In this document: in pieces, positions 45,401-57,740 of the stretch
Layout: the number at the start of each line of letters is the position of its first letter
Numbering within the stretch: the first letter of the stretch is position 1
NCBI RefSeq assembly: GCF_032118995.1
Contig: NC_092665.1
Location: 16,698,012-16,762,011, forward strand
DNA from: Asterias amurensis
Taxonomy: Eukaryota; Echinodermata; Asteroidea; Forcipulatida; Asteriidae
Reading direction: 5' to 3'
Length of the DNA stretch: 64,000 nt
Program-made: the position numbers and the translations under genes
Notes under the pieces: generated by a model
Databases searched by the model: none
The model's input: only the letters and a program-made list of their open reading frames with translations
What the model was told of the DNA's origin: nothing

Positions 45401-48370
45401 TTTTGTAATAAAGGGCCTCACATCCATGACTGGATCTCAAGGCACTGTACAAATCAAAACAGCACCAAACAAAAGGACAAAACAATCAAAGAGCATTAAA
45501 AGATGACAAGAAATATTCCAGCAAACAACTGGACTAGCCAACAATTAAAACTAAATCACAACAAAAACGCAACGAATTTTTAATTGGCAAATCCAAAGTT
45601 CTTGTGAAATAGTTTGAAAATGAGGGTTTTTGTTACAATCTAAAATGTACCAATGTTTTGAGGTTCTGGAGAGTTAGCAGCCTGGAAGATACACCGCTGC
45701 TGTTCATCATAAATGTCGCCCTCTGTTGGTGTTACACTGCGAGAGCGTTTTCCATTCTTGTACTCCGAGGGTAGATTTCTCTTCCTTGGTCCTTCCCTGG
45801 TTGCCAAGAGGTGGGAACCATTTGTTTGGTGTAAATGGTTGATGATTTGATTCAGTTGGCTTGGCTCGGTGTCCATTCTATGAAAGAAACAAGAGAAAAA
45901 CCACACACACACCATTAGTAAAACTATCATTTGCTTGAAGACATTGGGGTGGGCTTAACAGGCGTTGGGTTCGGCCTAAATGCGTTGAGGTGGGCTGTAA
46001 GGCATTGGGTGTGTTGGAGGGCAACCTAGAACTCTTGAAACCAAACTACACTTTGGATGAAATTAGGCATCAATGTTGAGTTTTACAATAGCAGCATGGT
46101 TGGTGATGAAGGCAAGAAGGAGGCAAGATGAAGGAAAGATCTACCCCGATGGAGGCAAGATCTACCCCAATGGAGACACTTGATACTTTTTTCTTTGGGG
46201 AGGGGAGGGGAGAGGGTGAGGCACAACATTTTGAAATACTTACCCTAATTTTCGAGGAGTCTTAATCTTTTCTGCTGAATTGTTATTGAAGTTCTGTAGG
46301 CAGCCGTTGGAACCATTCCTCTTGTCGGATAATCTTGGCCGTGTCTGCAACAAGAAGAACAAAATGAACGATAGAAGCACTACAAGAACTAGGATTTCAA
46401 AAGTTAGAAATCCTCTTCCACAAGAAGAGTCCCGGCTCCTTAGACTCATCTTATTCCTTTCTCCCTCTCAATAAAATAAAGCAAATTAACCACAAAGGAA
46501 ACCGCCTGGGTATATTATGTAAATAGTTGTTGGTTTGAACTGAGTCCTGATTGTAGAGCACTGGCGTGTTAATCTGACAGTAGTAGGTTTAAGTCCTCCT
46601 CCAGTCAATTTTTCTTTGTTCAACCCCAAAAATATAAAGTGAAAAGAGCTGTCACAATCTGTAAAACACTTTCATTTTTTTTAATTTTTTTATTTTTGTG
46701 TGGGGGGGGGTTTAAGTTCTTTGAATGATAAACTGGAGCATCTTATCTCCTATCTGTGCATGAGCTGAGAATGGTAAGATGTACCTGTAGGAGTCCCCTA
46801 GACATGAGGATCTTAAGACTCTTGCCTCGATGGCGAATACTCCTCTTCCAATCCTTGGCTGTTTCTCTTCCACTGATGTACTGAAACTCATTAGGGGTGT
46901 GCCATCTGTTCTGTAAGTGTTAAAAAAACCAAAGATGGATTTGAACAAATTAAACTACCTTTTCATCAGTCGACAATGTAATAGACGACTCTACAATAGA
47001 ACATTGCAAGAAATATGTATTTCAGACGTTTATTGCCACTCAATAAATTGCAACGGTGGTCGAGGGTCTAGCCACAAGTTTGGTTCTCACATAATTTGGA
47101 AAGGGTAGTCCGAGACCTGAGCCAGAGGTGTAATGGTACTCATAAAATTTGCAAAGGCCTGGTTCGAGCCCAAGCCAGTGGTTCGAGACTCACACAATTT
47201 GAAAAGGGACGATGCCCGAGCTAGTAAATTGTCACTCACATAACGAGCGTTTCCTATAATTAAGTCATACTACATCAAGCTTCCGCTATTTATTTTTAAG
47301 AGATACATCAGTTTTTCGGACTGAGTTCCTGTTTCTTTATGATTTAAACCCCACAATTCCTGGAGGATATAAAACCAAATTAAGAACTAAAGCCTTCTTC
47401 AACTTACATCAAAGAATATACTCTGCCCTTTGCTTCCTTGGCACAGTTTGTTGACATAGAGCAATGCCCTATTAGCGCCACAATCAACGTCTAGTATCTG
47501 GTTCCCTTCAATGTCACGATAGGGTTTGTAATCCTCACTGTGTATCAAGTCACCAGACTAAGAGGGATAAACAAAGATACAGAGATTCCAGTTACCATGG
47601 TAACATGTCAAAGAAATTGAAAGTAAGCCAATATTGATCCAAATTAACTTTAGAGGCAGGAAGGTTTACATCACATTATGTCCAGTTCGTAAAGTTGAAG
47701 TCCAGACGAAGGCTGCAACCTTTTTTGAGGTCAAAACAGGACAAAAAAATAGTCTAAACAGAAGTCACTTTTGTATGAGCCATTTTACATGTTTGAGAGT
47801 TTTTCCTCGATCCCCTCTTGTTTCCCCTTGCCTCTTTTGCACTTCATCCAACTCAAAGAAAACAAAGTCAGTAACTTTAAAATGTGTATTTATTTTCTTT
47901 AATTATCCTTTCAATTACAAGAATAGCTTTTTGAATGTTATCTTTGATGTAATTTTATATTTTGTGAGGGCCCCAAATGATCATTCTGTGCTGGACTGGT
48001 GCACTCTCAATAAATCTTGTTTAAAAAAAAATTATATACAAAATAAATCCCTTAATGAAAAATCTTCTGAACTCACAATGATCCCAAATTCCATATGAGA
48101 ACTAAGAGGTGAGTAGCGCTCATCTTCGCCCCCATTTGCATATTCATGATTTAAATAATCATCTTCATCTTCATCTTCAAGATCATCCTTCTCTAGTTGT
48201 TCCGATAACCTTTCTTGAAGACATGTGGACATGCTTTCCTTCTCTATCTCTGTTTCTCTAATGGGCAGGACCTCCATTTTGATGTTGACTCCTTCGCTGA
48301 TGGGCGGGGCTGGGCTCGTGCAACCTCCTGTGGGTTGGACACTCCTCTCTTCAGTTCCTACTGTTGCCAT
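42401..48370 (-). CDS. SAMD11: SAMD11 orthologue: SAND plus SAM domain chromatin regulator
   Basis: Nuclear regulator; in vertebrates SAMD11 is a Polycomb (PRC1)-associated protein best known from photoreceptors. Exons: 48077-48395 (ATG 48370), 47408-47557, 46785-46910, 46244-46344, 45651-45877, 45074-45291, 44767-44852, 44023-44213, 42813-42994, 42401-42586; with the 5' UTR exon, 11 in all, in phase to 586 residues. An acidic N-terminus (EKDDLEDEDEDDYLNHE) is followed by the SAND domain at about 100-190: VDCGANRALLYVNKLCQGSKG and RWHTPNEFQYISGRETAKDWKRSIRHRGKSL (in parts), nearly identical to human. A disordered middle contains an NLS-like GPRKRNLP and KNGKRSRS. The SAM domain is at about 503-570: TWTVDDVAQFIQSLKGCEEY, then FRDQAIDGEILPVLTEDHLL and LKLGPALKIRLRVARRLG. 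The start sits in ACCATGG, a strong Kozak context. Tail-to-tail with NOC2L. Confidence 0.95.
43678..43816. repeat. Foldback MITE in SAMD11 intron between exons 9 and 10
   Basis: GTTATCACACAAGCGCG...CATATCCAAC is mirrored by GTTGGATATGG...CGCGCGTGTGATAAC around a 15-nt GAGGCCGAAGGCCGA centre. Both ends carry GTTATCAC/GTGATAAC, the likely element termini. Non-autonomous. Confidence 0.85.
46492..46635 (+). repeat. tRNA-derived SINE family S, plus-strand copy
   Basis: CCGCCTGGGTATATTATGTAAATAG leader, GAGCACTGGCGTGTTAATCT, B-box-like GGTTTAAGTCC and the family tail TTTCTTTGTTCAACCCCAAA. SAMD11 intron between exons 4 and 5. Confidence 0.7.
47591..47604. promoter_or_regulatory. Perfect palindromic RFX X-box in SAMD11 intron
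   Basis: GTTACCATGGTAAC is a perfect 14-bp palindrome fitting the X-box consensus (two GTNRCC/GGYAAC half-sites). It lies 34 bp upstream of the exon encoding the first part of the SAND domain. Binding is inferred only from the motif. Confidence 0.4.
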
Positions 48371-49890
48371 GGTAGCTGGCTGCTTAGTAACAATCCTATG
48401 GAAGAGAACAAGTATGAAACTATTAAGAGAACGAACAAAAACAACTTCACAGTTGTGCGGCATCTCCTTCAAGAGACAGACTCGTTAACTTTGAGTATTG
48501 TGATAACGTTATGAGCATGGCCAGGCCTATACTCCTTAACAATAGTCATGAGAATTTACTTTGGAGAAAAAAGTTGATGCAAATTGTAAAGTTAAGGGCA
48601 AGCATACAGAGAGAACGCAGTGATGGGAGGTCAACTGTTCACAAAACACTACATAATAACAACAAACTTGTCATACTATAAAACAAGCTTTACACGGAAA
48701 TTTAAACTCGTAGACAGTTACATTATCCTCTTCTAATTTTGTTTTTATAGGCACCCTTTGGAAAAGGGTAACCGGTACTCGCCCCTCCCCCCCCCCCAAC
48801 CAATCCATCTTTAGGTGTGCCTTCCGTCCTCATGAAGGAAACAGACGGAACAAAATGTCTCTTACAACCAAGTAATTGCTGGCATTAATAAGAATAAGAC
48901 GAATCATGTGTTAATTAATCTCACCCAAAACAAATTAGTCTCGTACCGGATGATTAAACGGTGTCCTTGAAGGATTTATTTGCTCATCTGTCTTAACTCT
49001 TCACAAGTATCAAATTATGACACTTCCTCCGTCAGATCAAGCCTATTTTTCACAAACATTACTTCACAACAAATATTACCATAGACAACACAATAAATTC
49101 TTCTGACAAGCAAACCCCAGAAGACCATTGTTCAAGAAAACACGGAACAGAAAGCTTCCTCTGACTTGTATTGTTTTCTTCAGCCTTACTTGAGAACTTG
49201 ATTCAGCTAAACAATAGGAAAGCAAAAAATTCACGAAAGTAAAATAAACTGTCTTCTTGACACAAATGATTCTCTCATTTGGGAAAACTAGCATATACGT
49301 ATAAAACCTCATGATGAAATAATCTTCAATTGTCAGGGGATATTTTTAAAAAGCCCCCATCCCCAAAGGCCCCTCCCAAAGACCTGCCTGTCATCTCGCA
49401 CCTGCTGGATACGCTGGTGTAGTCACAACATAATGTATGCACTTTTATTGAATGCAGTTATCATGGGCCATACTTAATTGACAAAATACACCCCTCCCCC
49501 AAACTTCCACTCTCGGTGCTGCTGAAGTTTGTTTGACACCCCTTCGCAGCTTTTGGCTGACATTGGCTAAACTAAATTAATTTTATTTTGCAAACGCTGA
49601 GTGAAAAACACCGCCAAAGAAAAAAGAAAAAAATTAAAGACCATAAAAATATAACATGAGTTGATGTCACTAAGGAAGCGCATTTTAAAAACCTGACGCG
49701 CCACACTTTCCTTGATAGAATACCACGAAAAGTCTACTGAGCCTGTCTAGATTGCCGAGGAGCGATGTGCTCACTACCGGCAGTTGACACTTCGCTAATA
49801 TAAGGTGGAAATCACGCCAAGACCTGTTGGCGCATACGTTCATATCAACGTCTTCCTGTTTATGACATTAGCGCTAAAAAAGTACAGGAG

Positions 49891-50264
49891 GTTGAATGAA
49901 ATTGTGGCCCGGACATTAAATTTGGGGAAATAAATAGCCAAGTCTGAATCCTTACGACCTCTCTACTTGGGTGTAAAAACAAAAACACTTCACTTTCATC
50001 ATCAACACATTCACACTTTGTGAAGATCAAATCATTAAATGACGTTCCGAGAAAAACAACATGTAATTAACCAACGGTTGAATGAAATTGTGACCCGGAC
50101 AATAAATTTTGGGAAATAAATAGCCGAGTCCGACTTCACAGTCCTAAGGACCCCTCTACTTATGGGTGAAATCAGTTCACTTGCATCATCAACACATTCA
50201 CACTTTGTGAGGATCAAATCATCAAATGACATTCTGAGAACAACAACAAAATGTAATTAACCAC
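49891..50264. repeat. About 186-bp tandem duplication
   Basis: Copy 1 (49891-50076) and copy 2 (50077-50264) both run from GTTGAATGAAATTGTG through ATCATCAACACATTCACACT to ATGTAATTAACC, with roughly one difference in ten bases. SAMD11 intron 1. Confidence 0.88.
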
Positions 50265-50633
50265 TAAAGGTTACCACCCAAAATAACGGGTGCTTTGTTT
50301 TAGCCGAACAAAACATTGTTCAAGTTCATCCAACTTTTACTTTGTAACTTTTTGTAAAAAGCTTCATGACTGATAACGAGAGTAAGGCCTACTTTATTGA
50401 TTTATTTAATTCATTCACGTGTTATTATATCATAAATCATATAATAAAATGGTATCTCATCTCCGTGAAATAATACATACTTAAAGGTATCTATGTGGCG
50501 TTATAGTTTTTGTTTTGTTTTTCGTGTTTTTTTTTGCTGTTTTGCGGGGGGTGTTTGATGGGTAAGACTGAAAACAAATATGTATGAATAGATGAGCACA
50601 TGTAACCGTAACGGGGATAACTTGGTTGGTTAA

Positions 50634-51015
50634 AGGAACACGTTGCCTTGGATCGGACGAGTTGGTCAAAACAAAAGCGTTTGTAACCGTTTTTTATAAA
50701 ATGCATATGGTTGGAAAGATGTTGTAAAAGTAGAACACAATGATCCACACAAGTTTGCCTCGAAATTGCGTGGTTTTCCTTCTACTGTGCGAACTAACAT
50801 GGTCGGCCATTTATGGGAGTCAAAATTTTGACCCCCATAAATGGCCGACGTGTTAGTCGACAAGGTAAAAGGAAAACCACGCAATTTCGAGGCATGTTTG
50901 TGTGGATCATTGTATTCTACTTTTACAACATCTTTCTACCCATATGCATTTTATAAAAAACGGTTACAAACGCTTTTCAAAGACCAACTCGACCGATCCA
51001 AGGCAACGTGTTCCT
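50634..51015. mobile_element. TTAA-flanked foldback MITE, copy 2
   Basis: Same termini (AGGAACACGTTGCCTTGGAT) and same central GGCCATTTATGGGAGTCAAAA palindrome as 10862-11244, again between TTAA at 50630-50633 and 51016-51019. About 382 bp, matching copy 1 in length. Confidence 0.9.
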
Positions 51016-54000
51016 TTAACATGGTGGAAAATTTCCCTATAAATAGTCTTAATACCTGAATTTTTTTTTAACAAATTACTTTCAAAATCACTTTGAGAGT
51101 CCGACAAAAAATGTTAGAAACCAGTGATGGATTTTCATTTTTATTTTCTTGAACTCTGATGACTGATTGAGCTTCAACTTTCACAGGTGCTTGCGTTTTT
51201 TTACATTTAATGGAATAATGCTAACGCAAAATGTGGAAAAGGGTCTTTGGTAATTATTGGCCGATGTATGTGCATGTATTTTCAATTCTCCACTTTCGAC
51301 ACAAAAAACATACACAGGAGGAAGTTCTCTGAGACTGCTTGATGTCACAGGTCGTGTTCAAGTTCGCAACTGTGTTTGTTAAATCGAAGCTCGAAGTAAT
51401 TATACCATGTCCGAAATGGCGCGACTACGGCTAAGGCTGTTGCTATATGACGTCATCATCATAGGCTTCAACGTTTGTTCCTAGTGTGACGATCAAAGGT
51501 CTGTAAACGAATTCGATCGTGTGGGTGTTTTTACCCCCCCCCCCCAATCTCCTCAAACACTAATTAATGGTGTGCCTTTGGGCCAGTATCCATCTTACGA
51601 AAAACGTCATTCTGTCGTCCGGAAACTGTACCTAAATGCCAAGCCCAAATTTAGCTTTGGTATCACTCTATTTATTGACGCAACAAAAGTTATTAATTTA
51701 CAAAATGATTCATAGGACGAAAACAGAACAACAAAATCATGAATGGGAAATAGTAATGGCACACAACAGGACAATACATGGAACTTGTTAATTAGAATGT
51801 CGTTGTTGGCTCCTGTACTTGGTGTAGCCTACCAAGATGGCCGCCCATTGAAGTCAATGGTGGCCATCTTACCGCTTTCTCTGCAGTGACGTCATTAATA
51901 GTAAAATAATGCTCCAATAAAAGGAACGTATAGAACCAAAGCCTAAAAACAAGTGAACATTGCACGTGACATGCCTACTCATGTTTCGCTCATAGACCAC
52001 AAAGATGACTCATAAAGAAAGCCCACAAGAGCAAGACCTACCAAAATATCGAATATTCTGTTTACATAATATTTACGCTAAGGGTATTTTATTGTTATAG
52101 GACAACCCAACTTCAGAACAACGAGGTTACAACGTAGGGGGCCTAGCCAAAACGCAGCAAGTAGTGTCAGATACTCGAAATATATAGTAAAGAAAGAGAT
52201 TGGAGGACTGGACAAGTTTACTATGGGTAGTTGGGGGAGATCTTCATTTCCTCCTGGCGGAAACAGAGCGCATCGTGAGAGAGCACTTGACGTCACACAT
52301 AGAGTCTCACGTGACCTATGAACACACGATGCGGAAGCCGATCATTAGAACCGTCTTCCTTACGCTCTTATCAGTCCGTCACCAGGCGGGTCGGCTGGGC
52401 CAGTGGCTGGCGCGTGTGGCGTGGCGTACCCCGTCCGGGACCTGGCAAACATTTCCCGTAGCTTTGGCGATGGGACAGATCCCGGAAGACAAAGCAGTGA
52501 CTTTCTAAACGAATTTTCTGATTTCCGTGTTGCGTGGCCCTTGCTGAAGGCACATGGCCCTTACCAACTTGTATTCCGTTCGGGTTTTCGATCGCGTGCA
52601 CGTACTCAAAGAAGGGGGACTAGCTATAGCGGACGCTGACTGGAACAAATTTGGCGATTTGTAGAGAGCTCATTAAAGTACAGTCTGAGAAAACATGGGC
52701 AGACCCTGTCAACTTCCAGTCATTTTGGGGAAGTCACGTTCGTTAAAAAAAAAAATTGCCTCATGCAAGGTAACGAAATTTTCATAGAGGGCATGGCGAG
52801 TATTAAAGGCAAGGGGGTTGTACCTTTGTCTGCATCTCAAAAACATATCATAATACATCTTGTATAGGAACGAGTTTATGAGTTTTCTGTTGAAGAAACA
52901 AACTTTCTCTTTTCGTGGCAAAAGATGTCCATCTTTAGATTCTGAAAAGAAACTCGGTGTTTCTCAACTCCTCATTGGCGATTGGTATCTTTTGGTAACT
53001 GGGTGGTAACCTTTTTCAGGCATGCCAACTCTACTTTTTTTCGAAGCTTCAAAAGACCAGAGTATGGTCTACTCGATATTCTGACGCCTGACCGCATTTT
53101 GACAGCTGATGGTTGAAAAGTAACAACATTTTGTTTGTGCTCCATCCAGAATAATTAACAAGAAAACATAATTCCCGTAATGAAGTGCAATGACCGATCA
53201 GAAACACATTGATGTATCCCCCTGGGAAGGTCTAAGAATAATGATTCACAACCCTCGACCCCACACTGGCCTTGAACCCCCCATGACATCTTCAATGTCA
53301 AGAGAGATTAGTTCGATACTTTGTTTTCGTTTTTACCAACTTTCAGTCGTAGATCTGAGGCACCGTCTCATCCTTCCCTTCTTAAAGAATGAGGACCTGA
53401 ATGTCTAATGACATCTTTAAAACCAATGGCACCCCCGGTCTATAGCTGTGGGTTGGCTCCCTCCAGCCCGGTCTATAGCTAGCTGTGGGTTGGCTTCAAG
53501 TACTTTCTCTATACTTCAAGCAATTACCGCAAATTCCTTAGATAAGATCTACGGTGTCCCACTATCAGCCCGAGTCCACTCCCCCACCATATCTTTCCAA
53601 AATACCTGTAACATCCCCAATCAACTACCACACTCCACAGATGGGATATTCCTTGTCTCACCACAGCCGAAGCATCTACATCCACTTCCCCATACCATGA
53701 TATCTTTTCAAACATACCTGTTACATCCACATACCTATACCGTGTTATAAAGTACCTCTAAAGGTCTCTCCAAGAAATATAGAAGAAGTGGATGCACGAG
53801 ATAAGAAAGTAGTCTTCACATTGGGCCGTAACGGTTGTCACTAAGTACTTCTTTGATTGTTATATTATTTGGAAACAGATATATTTTGTTTAACCTATCT
53901 GGAAAAAAATATACCAAAATGGACGCTCAATATTGTAATAATTGTGTATAGTCCTTTTTCAGAAACCACATTATTCAACAGAGATTAGGCTACTTTATGT

Positions 54001-54049
54001 TACCGCATTAATTCTTACTTGATTGTCTTTCAACCAACGCAAACCTTTA

Positions 54050-54160
54050 AGTCTATGATTTGGGATTGAACAAAGACAAAATTTACTGGAGCAGGATTTG
54101 AACCAACCACGTCCGGATTAACGTGCAAGCGTTCTATCAACTGTGCTATCTAGCCCTACT
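54050..54160 (-). repeat. tRNA-derived SINE family S, well-preserved copy
   Basis: TTTGGGATTGAACAAAGACAAAA tail, then on the minus strand a B box GGTTCAAATCCTGC and an A box TAGCACAGTTGATAGAACG. The best-preserved promoter boxes of the family in this window. Confidence 0.8.
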
Positions 54161-55540
54161 ATATGTTGTCAATAAATTTGTTCTAGGTGCCAAGTCTTAT
54201 TAAATTTTATGTTCAACATACAATGAAAATTCTCTCATTTCAGCAATCAGTGTTTTAAAACTCTCCTCACACACATCTACCCTAGTTCCTAAAATTGAAG
54301 ACAGAAAGTCGCACTTATGCAACTAATTAGGGTAGGATAATTTCAGTATTTAAACCCTGCAAGGGTGAACAAGCTTTACATCCGCCAAGACTGGTTTAGG
54401 TGACTTGCCCCATTTATGTTTTTCCCCCAATCCCAGTGCCATAACCCTAACTCAACAATGAGGGAGGAAGGAAGTTAGTTTTCTGGAGAATAAGTTTCAG
54501 AAGGGCAATAAGAGATCAGTCGACTAGATACAAGTTTAAGTCTGCTTAGGGCAACGCAACACACGGCTATTTCATGTACAATGTCCTTGCAACATTTTAA
54601 AAGAAAACAATGCAAAAGAAGGGACTTTGTCATTTTGTCGAGTTTTTTTTTCAAAGGAATTTTTAAAACGGATTGCAGTTGATATTAATTATTTATGGGT
54701 GAATGTTGAGGACCAGTTAGCCCAACCACCCGCTCCTCGAAGGTGGGGGGGGATGAGGCACGCCTACCCCATGTACCATTGTAACTTGACGATACCTCAC
54801 AGTGAAACTGCAAGTTACTGTCAAACATGAAACAAACTTTCCCCATGGCATTACGGGTTGAGGAGTATCACTACAGTTCGGTTTGTTTTTATACGGTGCG
54901 ATTCCTATTTCGTTCGGAGAAACATCACTGTGTATTGAGTACAAATAAACGAAAGCGGTTAAATTTCGCACCAAGGGATTTCAGTTTTCGTTTCAATTCA
55001 TAAATAATTAGGGCAAATTAGTTTGACGACCAACGAGTGCAGATCCTTTCGTTTCCTGATCGTTATGATATAATGTAATCATGCTTAGATGCCTTTTCGT
55101 ACTCACTGGTTTACTCGTAGCTAGCCCTATACTCGTTCATTGATGTTATCGTTCATTGATGTACCAATTTGACTTCATAGAAATGTAAGTTTATTATGAG
55201 ATCGTGGTCAACATTGCACATTAACGGAATTAGCTTAATTCTGATTAATCATATTGCACCATCTCCCAATCCAATAGCAGGGAAAACACTCAACATAAGC
55301 GGCCCGTTTTTGTGCGTGTTTTTCTTTTCTCGAAGTCGCTTCCTTGTTTGGGCAGGAAAGCATTAATAACGGGCTGTAGTTAGATGCGATTTGTGTCCAT
55401 AGTCGCCTTGTTTGGATTCAATTCATAGTCGGGCCCCTTTTGGTATAAACTGGATCCGTATCCATTAGTGCAAAGGGTGACATGGAACCTGACAAAGATG
55501 GTGACTTTCTATTAAGAGTCTCTTGTGGCCGAAATGGCTT

Positions 55541-55868
55541 TTGAAACACAACTAATCGGCGTCACCATGCGTTTCAGTAAAGGATAGCAACACCCTTTAG
55601 CAACAGCCGTAGCTGTAGCCGAAGCCGCCCATGCGGATACGGCTTCAGGTTTGAAACACAACTAATCGGCGTCACCATGTGTTTCAGTAAAGGATAGCGA
55701 CACCCTTAGCAACAGCCGTAGCTGTAGCTGAAGCCGCCCATGCGGATACGGCTTCAGGTTTGAAACACAACTAATCGGCGTCACCATGCGTTTCAGTAAA
55801 GGATAGCAACACCCTTAGCAACAGCCGTAGCTGTAGCTGAAGCCGCCCATGCGGATACGGCTTCAGGT
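55541..55868. repeat. 109-bp minisatellite, three copies
   Basis: Units begin TTGAAACACAACTAATCGGC at 55541, 55651 and 55760 and end GGATACGGCTTCAGGT. They differ at only a few positions, so the expansion is recent. GC-rich, unlike its AT-rich surroundings. Confidence 0.93.
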
Positions 55869-55912
55869 TTGGCTCATCAAGGTCCTACTCACAATGCAAT
55901 AGTCTGGCAACC

Positions 55913-55926
55913 GTTGCCATGGTAAA
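55913..55926. promoter_or_regulatory. X-box-like site in SAMD11 intron 1
   Basis: GTTGCCATGGTAAA matches the RFX X-box except for the last base, just after the minisatellite. Motif match only. Confidence 0.3.
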
Positions 55927-57567
55927 TTCAGTAAAGAAACAAACATTTGAAAATCGATCTACAAAAAGATCTAGGGGTAAGGTGAGGTTCCAAACTATTT
56001 TTAAATTGTCCGAATACTACCAAAGTTTTCAAAAGCAATGCAGTTGCTCACTTGGTCGCCTCCAAAAAACCTTCAAAACTTGTTTTAAAAAGGCCTTGGG
56101 GCATTTATACAAAGATGTAATATCATAATTATTGATAATGTATAGAAGAATATTTTGATTAATTATTTAATTCACAGCTTAAAATAATTATCAGAAGTAA
56201 AAAAAGAATTAAGCTGACGTCGAACCGGATAAGACTGATCGTCAAGGCTTCGGTAATCGATTGGATCTTGACGTGCTCATGTAACGATCTGTACAAATTA
56301 AAACACTTCCTTTCTCAAATCATTTCTGAATATTAACTAAAAATGCTTAAAGGTGAGCGTTTATTACGAACAGTTTTGAGTCCTACATCATGTCTTAATC
56401 CCTTCTCACAGAGGTTTAATTGCGTAACAATGCAGGCTGATGATGCGACCATAGAGCAAGGATGTGACCAGACTATTTGGACTGTTTTGCAGTGGCAGTC
56501 ACGCTTTTTTATGTATAAATAACACCATCAGAGCGAGTGATGGAAACTCACTAAATAAACAAACTATGTTTGAAAACAAACCAAGTAATGATAGATATAT
56601 GTTTCGAGAAAGTATTGTTACCTTAACATTATGATATTTTGAGTCATGTGGGGCAATATATAATATATAAAAACTAAATAATTACATATTTTGACATAAA
56701 TTCAAAGTGTAATTGTGTGATGTATAAAGAGTTTGCCGTTTCCCTCTTGTTTATTTTAAGATCGCCATTTCTGATAACTTTAAGTTTAAACCTTCTACAC
56801 CACGTGGTCAAACTGATACAACCGTCAACAAACAACTCCAATTATTGACTTCTGGTGATTGTTCTCAAACACAACTAAACATGGATGTAGAAATGATCTA
56901 AATGGTATCAGCTTACAGAAAGTGTAAAGTAGATGAGCAGTTTGGCGAAGTCTCTGCTTCGCATAATTCAACCATCCCGTGCCCGTGGGGAGTTGGCCCG
57001 GAAGTGACATATTGCTCGTAAAAAACCATGATTTCTAAATGTTTAATTTTTAAAGCTTTCTTTCTAAAAATCTATTTTTGAGTTTGCAGAAACATACGTC
57101 CGTCTGAAACAATTGTCTAAAACTGGACGCACAAACAGAAGCCTCCAGGTATAGGCAACAACCAAAAACCACTAAGAAAACACCGTCAAAATACAATCGT
57201 TTAAAAACACCACCATTTATGTTTTGTCTACAAAAAAAAACATTGAGACAAAAGGAAAATATCACAGGTTCTAGAATAACTCAACGCATCAGGGAATGGC
57301 CCCAGTGCGACGTGACGCATAAAGTTCAAAAACAAAGCTCACAATTACGCAGAATAAGTTCCTGTAATATAATTACATATTCATGGTTAGTCACATGACA
57401 ATGCATTACGAATGCCATGTGGTCATACAGCTTCCACAAACCTCTCTGTGTATTCCTTCCTCCATGGTCTCTGCCCTACACACTTCTGACAATGATGAAA
57501 TTAACAAAAGAATAACCATGCACAATACAAAGCCGGATACCATGCTAAAACAATAGCATCGACTTAC

Positions 57568-57740
57568 CGAAACTCAAGCGTGATTCCCTCGCCAAGATGA
57601 CCAGGGTTAAGTTGTTTCAAAACGTTGACGACGTTACGACACAGTACAAACCACACTCTTAAACCTCCTACTACAAACAGAACAGCCCCTTTATCCGGGT
57701 AAAGTAGACTAGAGAGAGAAGAGACAATTCAGATTTGTCG
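57568..57740 (-). other. SAMD11: Probable first (5' UTR) exon of SAMD11
   Basis: On the minus strand GAGTTTCG|GTAAGTCG gives a textbook donor at 57568/57567. Joined to 48395, the reading frame stays open upstream for over 50 codons to a TGA but has no ATG, so translation should begin at ATG 48370 in its ACCATGG context. The right-hand edge is approximate. Another 5' exon could exist. Confidence 0.55.

Larger units (their letters stand above)
48396..57567 (-). other. SAMD11 intron 1 (9.2 kb)
   Basis: It runs from the GTAAGT donor at 57567 to the CATAG acceptor before 48395. It contains a tandem duplication (49891-50264), a TTAA foldback (50634-51015), C-runs near 48785 and 51534, a GC-richer block (52380-52640) of unknown nature, a SINE (54050-54160) and a minisatellite (55541-55868). 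None of the small open frames matches a family I know. Confidence 0.6.

Noticed and set aside
51820..51880. Inverted GATGGCC/GGCCATC motifs that look like a small hairpin
   Set aside because: Arms are short and mismatched and no second copy was seen, so chance cannot be excluded.
52380..52640. GC-richer block with overlapping open frames on both strands
   Set aside because: Composition alone explains the open frames; no recognisable protein or exon boundaries.
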